Positions 57,480 to 64,000 of a DNA stretch of 64,000 nucleotides are shown one piece after another; the stretch's first letter is position 1; each line of letters starts with the position of its first letter. The notes beneath the pieces are model-generated. The model was not told where the DNA came from, did not search any database, and was given only the letters and a program-made list of their open reading frames with translations. The translations under genes were made by a program, and so were the position numbers. Source of the stretch: Euborellia annulipes (lineage: Eukaryota; Arthropoda; Insecta; Dermaptera; Anisolabididae); NCBI GenBank assembly GCA_023213315.1, contig JAKCPI010004467.1:1-64000 (forward strand). Reading direction: 5' to 3'.

Positions 57480-57960
57480 AAATGGGACAAAATAAACGAT
57501 AAGTTAGATAGGGATGAGATATGAGAGGGAGGGGAGGGGGATGAACTACGAGAGAATATGAAAAAAAAAAAAGCGCGAGGAAATGAGTACAAAAGTTAAC
57601 AAGGACAAAAAAAAAAAAAAAAAAAAAAAAAGCAGGGCGAGAGCGTTATATGCTGAATTCAAAAGGAAAGGAAAAGAGAAAAGAGAGCTGAGCGAGCGAG
57701 CGAGCTCCAGCCCCAATTGGAAAAGCAAAGAGAATAAAAAAGAAAAAAAATTGGGACTTGAACTGAGAGAGAAAAAAAAAGCATATCTCTCTCTCTTTCT
57801 AATGTAAAGAAAGTATAAAAGGAAGAAAGAGAGGGAGCAAAACAAAGAAGAGCGAGGGAGGGAGAAAATAAAAGAGAGAGAGAGAGTGAGTGGAGAGAGA
57901 GAGAGAGAGAGATTGAAGGAAAGGAAGAGAGACAAAGAGAGAGATATCTTATGGTGGGAA
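57480..57960. promoter_or_regulatory. GAGA-rich polypurine block between psq and lola
   Basis: About 480 bp of almost pure purine on the plus strand, with many GAGAG pentamers, a long (GA)n run at 57868-57912, GAGCGAGCGAGCGAGC at 57689-57704 and A runs. GAGAG is the target class of Pipsqueak and GAGA factor. The long open frame on the minus strand here is low complexity only and is not a gene. Regulatory function is an inference from location and composition. Confidence 0.5.
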
Positions 57961-58185
57961 AAGGAAATGAAAGAAAAAGAGTATAAAACGAAAACCTTGG
58001 GATGATAACAACAAAAAGGACGTGTAATCTTAATTTTTTTTTTTTTTTTTTTTTTTTTAAGAAGAAAGAGGAATTTCTGATAATAAATAAGTAAATAACA
58101 AAAAAATTATAATCTGACAGCTAAAGAGAGAATGTCCAATCATGAATGTTAAAATATTTATAATTAAAAAAAAAATTAAACTTAC

Positions 58186-58640
58186 GTTTTGATCACTTTT
58201 TAATTTTGTTGTTATTATTCACGTGTAAATCATGACATGTCATCCGCGCGTTTGTTTTGATACTGACTGACTGACTGACTGACATTGCCGGCTCCAGTGA
58301 AAGAGTGAAAGATTAAAAAAAAAAAAAAAAAGGGAAAGAAAAATAGTGAAAGAAGAAACCAATCAAATACACAAGTGAAACGTTATAGAAAGCGGATGAA
58401 TGAAAGTAATTAGGGCATGAGTGTTATGTTGGTTTGTCTTATTTGTCTTTTATGACAACTCTCATATCTTAAAAATAAATGACAATACAATAATAATTTA
58501 TAAAAAGCAAATGTCAAAATTTAAAATGTTTTATTTTCTTAATGTCATTTCAAATTTTTCATTAAAAAAAATATTTTTCCACTTACCTTGTATAAAAATC
58601 TTGCCGGAATTGCGAAAATAAGCGCCAGAATGGAAAACGG
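58186..58640 (-). promoter_or_regulatory. Candidate psq non-coding first exons and start region
   Basis: Two strong minus-strand donor sites: ACAAG/GTAAGTGG at 58587/58586 and AAAC/GTAAGTTT at 58186/58185, suited to joining the psq acceptor at 52193-52192. Between them on the minus strand is a TCAGTCAGTCAGTCAG array (58262-58283), containing repeated TCAGT, the arthropod initiator pentamer. Exon starts cannot be fixed without transcripts. Confidence 0.35.
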
Positions 58641-58974
58641 AATCTAAATAGATGATTTTTAAGCTATTTTGTTGTGAACCTTACTTCTTCCTATCAATTC
58701 TCTCTTTTGACTTTTCACCGTTCGTTTCTTCTTGCCCACTTTTCTCCTTCATAATACAAGAAAAGGTGTTAAGACCAAAAGGAATATTCCCGGATATATC
58801 CATAAACAACCAATCAGATGTCTGCATTTGCTGCACAAGATATGCGCAGAGTACAGAAAAGTTAGCCAGGCGCAGCTTTCTATAGCTGTTCCGTCTTTAA
58901 AATTTCTGTTTTTCTCGTCAGAGATGAAAAATTAGAAGAAAATTGTAAACAATTTTATACGAGAGTTGTTGGTT

Positions 58975-59231
58975 CAGATAGAGAGCGCGCATTTTACTAT
59001 AGAAATTCTCGTAAGCAACAGCGCCACGATGCGGGCTTGTAAGAAACTAAAAAGCCAGGAACGGAAGTGCGCCTTCTCAATCGATCTCTTTGCCCGGTCA
59101 ACCCAGCAGGCTTGAAGCCCACACGGCGTCATCATTCCACTTTCAAGACACATTGAATGCACATCTACCGCTTGGAAGACTCCAAGCGCGTCCTCATTCA
59201 TTTAGAATTAGCAACCGATTTAAGTGCCAAA
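58975..59231 (+). other. Candidate lola non-coding 5' exon
   Basis: GC-richer than its surroundings and ended by a good plus-strand donor, GCCAAA/GTGAGTAC, with GT at 59232-59233. It could splice to the lola acceptor at 60089-60090. It contains no long plus-strand frame. The start is arbitrary here. Confidence 0.3.
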
Positions 59232-59654
59232 GTGAGTACAAAATCATCAAAATAACTAATTAGAATGCTTTTCAAGTAGATTTATTTCATTTATATAATT
59301 AAATTTGTCCGAAATTGCAACTTGAACTTTTCCACGCAATGGCTGCCAGCTCGTTGACTTGGCGTCTTGGCGTCGCTTGTTTGCTCGACTCGTTTCGAGT
59401 TGAGCAAACGAGCAAAGCAAAACACGTTTTCAAAATTATTATTTATTTAATTCATATCCTTTTATTATCAAATTATTTTTTAATTTTAATTTTGTATTTA
59501 GTTTGCATGTTGCATGTATTAGTTGATTATTTTCAGAAAAACAGGACGACGATTTGAGCATCTAAATATTAAATTTGTTTTCGAAATGGGAATTAATATT
59601 TCATTTTTAATAAAATTGTTTTTTTTTTTGCTTTAAATATTCAAAATTGAATTA

Positions 59655-59960
59655 TTGATTAGTATGTTAGCTCTAGGGCAGGGGGGTGGGGGTGGGGGTG
59701 TTTTAGGCGCATCCCCGACTCCGTCCCCGTCCCCGTCCCCGAGCCCGTGCCCAAGCCAGGGGTGGCTTCGTTTCCAGGGTGATATTGATTGGGGAGGCCG
59801 TGCTGGGCGTTCGTGGCGATCGATAGCGGCTCGGGTGGCGTCGGCGGCCATCTTGTTTGGCCCATCGTCCCCCCCCTGCCCCGGCCCCCGGCCCCTGGGG
59901 CGTTGCTAAGCCCCGACGCACTTGGCTTGAGCCGCCATTGCACTTCCATCACTCGTTGGC
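59655..59960 (+). promoter_or_regulatory. GC-rich island upstream of lola start
   Basis: About 300 bp of strongly GC-rich, CpG-containing sequence in an AT-rich region, ending about 135 bp before the lola start exon. It contains CCCCGT repeats (59718-59738) and GGCGGCCATCTTG (59843-59855), a YY1/Pho-type GCCAT site. A second, inverted pair, AAAATGGCCGCCGCCATCTT, lies in lola intron 1 at 60440-60459. Probable promoter or 5' UTR; overlapping open frames on both strands are composition artefacts. Confidence 0.5.
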
Positions 59961-60094
59961 ATCGGACGCCAAGGCCAGCAGCAACTACCCTTTGCTGCCT
60001 TTACCATCCCCTAATACTAATACTAACATCAACCGGGCTCTTATTCTAATCAAATTCTGATTTCGTTTCTTCTCTTTTCTCATTTTTAAGGACC

Positions 60095-62286
60095 ATGAGT
60101 ACAGCAGATCAACAATTCTGCTTACGATGGAACAACCATCAAAGCACATTGGTATCCGTTTTCGATACCTTGTTAGAAAGCGGGACCCTTGTCGATTGTA
60201 CCCTAGCTGCTGAAGGCCAATACTTGAAGGCCCACAAAGTCGTCCTTTCGGCTTGCAGTCCATATTTCGAGGTGAGTTTTTTTCCATCTTTTTCATAACC
60301 CGATCTCTCTCACAAATATCTAAAAACATTTTCATATTACATTTAAAAATGAAATTGCCAAAGGGTTCTTTTTTTGTGGCTCTTGGTACATTCGGGGGGC
60401 CTTCTTTGTTCTCTTTGATGCACTGAATACATGAACATCAAAATGGCCGCCGCCATCTTCTCCAGTTCGCCTTTCGACGCATTTCAATTTAAATTTAAAT
60501 TACCTGCGTCCTCAATTTCTATACCAGTTGCCTTATTTATTAAATTTCAACAAAAATATGAGAAATTTAATGTAATTGAATATTAAAATTTAAATTTTCT
60601 TTTTCTTTTATAAATTTTTTTGTATTTAAATATTTTATATATACCAATTCCTAGAAAATGTTTGCACAAATTAAATTAAAAATAAATATTTCTAGCTATT
60701 TGGGTTAAATTCCCAAAAAAAAATTGTTTATAAAAAGAAAATATGAGAAATTTAATGTAATTGAATATTAAAATTTAAATTTTCTTTTTCTTTTATAATT
60801 TTTTTTTTTTTATTCAAATATTTTATATATACCAATTCCTAGAAAATGTTGTGCACAAATTAAATTAAAAATAAATTTTCTAGCTATTTGGGTTAAATTC
60901 CCAAAAAAAAATTATTTTTATAAAAATAAAATACATAGAATAAAATTTTATTTTATCAGAATTATAATTTATATAAATTGTTGTCGATTTATTTGTATAA
61001 AATAAAATATTTTTATCCCCCGTTTTTATTTACCATCGTTAAGTTTGGGTTAAAATCCTGAACAAACATTTTTTTCTTCATATATTATTTTAAGCAGAAT
61101 TATTGTAGTGGGTTAAAATCCTGCTCTTGTAAACGATATTTTTCTCAGGGTACATTTAATTAAAACCTACACATTTTAAAATGTATAAAAAAATTTTTAC
61201 AAGTATTTATTTTTTTTATTTTTATTTTTTTACAGTCATTATTAAGTCAACATTATGAAAAACATCCTATTGTGATATTAAAAGATGTTAAGTTTCAAGA
61301 ACTCAAGGCGATGATGGACTATATGTATAGAGGTGAAGTAAATATTTCACAAGATCAACTGGGAGCATTATTAAAAGCAGCAGAATCATTGCAAATAAAA
61401 GGGCTCTCGGATAGCGGAGGAGGGGGAACGGAGCCCTCGGAACCGAAGAGACAAAAAACCCAATCCAGCGCTGGACCACCTCAACCACCACGATCTCCAC
61501 CACCTTCCATACCACGATCCTCTGGCTTAACTATTGAACACAAGAAAAATCAAGATATTGCTGTGGATAGTCCTCATACCCGCGAGGGTAGTGCCTCTCC
61601 ACTTCCTAGAAAACGAAGACGAGCTCGTCGTCGTTCTAGTGGAGGCGATGATACCACTCAACTCGAAGGCCATGAAACATCCAATTCCTGCGAAATTCCA
61701 TCTGTACCATCGTCCACCGCAAGCATTCCCTCCGCCGTCACGCCAATTGCGCCTCCTGCAGTAGCCGCCCCAGAATCGCAATTACCCGAAGAGCCAGCCG
61801 AGACTGACCTAAACCTCATGGCCCGCTCTTTGCCGATTGCCGACCCTATGCCTGTTCAATTGCCTCATGAAAATGTAGTCTCAAAAACGGAACCTCCGAC
61901 TGAACTTATTGAACCAAAGACTGAATATATCGAAGAAACGAATGATGCAAGCGTTGATCTGACAATGGACGATGATGATTTGGATGAAGATTTAGATCCT
62001 GCAAAACCTGGAACATCCCATGGAGGCGAAGGATCTAGTCGACAAGGTAAATAAAAATTCATTAAAAATAAAAACATCGTTTTTTTAATCCAATTTTTAA
62101 ATTGGTTAATTATAATTCAAAACACATAAAAAAATTTTTTTTTTGTTTTACCAGGATTATTTGAACCATGGCATATGACCGAACGATCAAGTGATGATGA
62201 CTTCCTAGCTGCCCAAGAAGCAGCCCAACAGGCCGTTGCCAGTGGAGCAGCTGGAGCCGGCCCTGCCACTCATCGCGACCCGCAAG
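60095..62286 (+). CDS. lola: Longitudinals lacking: BTB and common region (3' exons beyond window)
   Basis: Exons 60095-60271, 61236-62046 and 62155-62286, all GT-AG, phases 0 then 1 then 1, giving 373 aa so far. Residues 1-115 are a BTB domain nearly identical to Drosophila Lola: [66 protein letters not shown]. The rest is the linker common to Lola isoforms: Pro/Ser-rich, a basic RKRRRARRR at 184-192 (likely nuclear signal), an acidic [14 protein letters not shown] block and an EAAQQ-rich third exon. Lola is a nuclear factor for axon guidance and cell fate; in flies the common exons are joined, partly by trans-splicing, to many alternative zinc-finger exons. Those should lie to the right; none is seen up to 64000. 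The ATG follows an AG acceptor by 4 nt, so a 5' UTR exon is upstream. Confidence 0.95.
60551..60920 (+). repeat. 185-bp tandem duplication in lola intron 1
   Basis: Two head-to-tail units, period 185 bp (ATGAGAAATTTAATG at 60558 and 60743; TAGCTATTTGGGTTAAATTC in both). Very few differences, so recent. Confidence 0.85.
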
Positions 62287-64000
62287 GTAAGAACTACGCA
62301 CCCATTTTATTGCAAACAGGGGCATAAAAGTGAGTCACAGTTTGCTCTGTGTATATTTTTAAATATACATATTTATAATATCATTTTGAAAATCATTTTA
62401 AAATTTTATTTTCTTTTTTTTTTTTTTTTAATATATCAATTTTTTTGTTTCATTATTATTATTATTATTAAATAAATTAAAATTTGTAAAAAAAATTTTC
62501 AAACTGTGCCTCACCCCCCTTTTTATAATTGTTGAGGGGGACATGGCTATTAAGGGTGTCTCTAAAGGCTATTCTTAACTGCCTCTCTTAGTCCTCTTAT
62601 GAGTGGCGTCGTGCTCGTCGGTTGGTATTTCGCCAACGCACTCCTCTTAACAAAAAACCCTAAAAACCTTTTGCTCTCCTTTAAGGCTCTGTTTCTTTCG
62701 GCTAAATAACATTTTCATACTAATTATTAAGTTTAAAAAAATTTTCTCAGATTAAAACTCTGAGGAAAATTGTATCTCAGACTCACTCTCAGATATAGAT
62801 ATTTAACCCGTTTTAAATATTTATTGAAATATATATATATTTACTATTTCTGGGTATTTTCCCGTGAAATATTTTCTAATGTTACTCTTAAAAAGGTAAC
62901 ATTCTCAATGGATATATGGCATCTCCTCCAATCTATTTACAATTGTTTTTTCTTAAAGAAATTTGTATTGTAACGACTACTTATAAAAACCTTTAGCATA
63001 AAAAATATCGATTTTGACCCCGGCCTGAGCCCCGGGCATTGCAACTATTGATCCATTCCAGGGTTAGAAGGGCGGTAACGAATGTCCCTAGCAACGAAAA
63101 TTACAAGCCTGGGGGAAAAAAATGAGCATGCGCGCAGATGTTTGTGACATGATCAATACTAAGGGCTTGGGGCAGGGCCTGCGCCCTGCATACTTGCTCC
63201 CTTTTCCGGCCATGGACCTGCTCTTTCCCCATCTTAGATAACCCTCGACCATTCATCCATTTTCGCAGTATGGGGAAAGCATAATTTAAACAAATTTTAA
63301 CATTGACTTGAACATAAAATCATAAAATCTCAACTCTTATCTCTCTCTTACTCTGTTGGTGCCCTTAGTATTTTTTGAACTTGTTCTTTTTTTTTTTTTA
63401 ATTGAAAAAACCTTTTAACCTGTTTTCCCAGTTTTTTTACTCCTTTTCCTTTTTTTATTTATAAACAGTTTCCTTTTTATATTTCAACATTTCAAAATTT
63501 TTTAGGATAAATAAATTATTTTCTAATAGGAATAGAAGTGTAAAAAAAATAAAAGAAAATTAATTTCAAAATAACAACAATGGCTTTTTTGAACCTAGGG
63601 CCAGTCTTTTATAATTTGTTCATTTGTTTTTGTTTTTTTAAAGAAAATTTTTTATTTTGAATAAATTTTATTTTTTCTTTCAAAAAATGGAATTGAGGGA
63701 AATTATAAAAAAATTCGTGTAAAAAATTTTCTAAATGAGAATATTTGAACTTAAATAATAAAATACCAAGAGTTGATTGAAATTAATTTTCTTTTCTTTT
63801 TGTTCAACTATTTTTATTAAAAAATAATAAAAACTAATTTCGAGAATTTAGGAATTCAAGGCTTCGTTTGAATTCGAAATGGATAATGTATTGTAAATTC
63901 ATTTTGAATTAAAATTCACCTTGGTTCTTGCTTATTATTCGTTTTCTCGTCAAAAACAAGCTGGTAGATAAAAATAACAATTTCATAAATAATATTATTT
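62287..64000 (+). other. lola intron 3, start
   Basis: No exon recognised. Mostly AT-rich, but 63010-63280 is GC-richer and contains GAGCATGCGCGCAG (NRF-1-like) and TGTCCCTAGCAACG. It may be an internal promoter or an old repeat. No zinc-finger C2H2 pattern seen on either strand. Confidence 0.45.

Noticed and set aside
57546..57935. 129-codon minus-strand frame rich in Leu, Ser and Phe
   Set aside because: It is the complement of the GA-rich purine block. Composition alone explains it.
59633..60060. Six overlapping frames in the GC island
   Set aside because: Both strands stay open because of CCCCGT and GGGGGT repeats; none matches a protein family and lola is spliced from 60091.
1..64000. 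CRISPR array or prokaryotic operon structure
   Set aside because: No regularly spaced identical repeats; genes are spliced and eukaryotic.

Overview
This is an AT-rich animal genomic window, and the genes point to an arthropod. Coding exons are short and interrupted by GT-AG introns. Two of the genes are orthologues of pipsqueak (psq) and longitudinals lacking (lola), BTB transcription factors typical of arthropods. The space between and inside genes is filled with transposon remains: short hAT-like elements with 8-bp target duplications, mariner/Tc1 transposase remnants, tRNA-derived SINEs with target duplications, LINE scraps, Penelope-like ends and large palindromes. I cannot name the species; the repeat load does not look like a compact insect genome.

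Layout. 1-3029: repeats, then the last two coding exons of a GhrA-type D-2-hydroxyacid dehydrogenase (+). 4125-9680: a complete five-exon translin gene (-), convergent with the dehydrogenase and with transposons in its introns. 9700-18850: repeats only, including a ~1.5 kb palindrome. 18862-21355: a two-exon ankyrin-repeat protein with a Glu/Asp-rich N terminus (-), function not recognised. 21400-33150: repeats, including a second, complete copy of the large palindrome (24310-25950), nested hAT/SINE insertions and decayed mariner and LINE pieces. 33158-52174: psq (-), assembled here as ten coding exons with consistent phases, giving 759 aa (an N-terminal BTB domain and four C-terminal psq DNA-binding motifs). 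52200-60090: the psq-lola intergenic region, with a long GA-repeat block, candidate non-coding first exons on both strands and a GC-rich island. 60095-62286: the first three coding exons of lola (+), which hold the BTB domain and common region; the variable 3' exons lie beyond the window.

The best biological signal is the head-to-head psq/lola pair, also neighbours in Drosophila, with a GAGAG-rich tract between them, the sequence class that Psq protein binds. The best structural signals are: two large palindromes with tRNA-like promoter boxes in both arms; repeated inverted pairs of Penelope-like ends carrying CUGANGA...GAAAC boxes; and three SINE insertions, two of which have a readable empty site in this window. 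No CRISPR array, rRNA or intact tRNA gene was seen.
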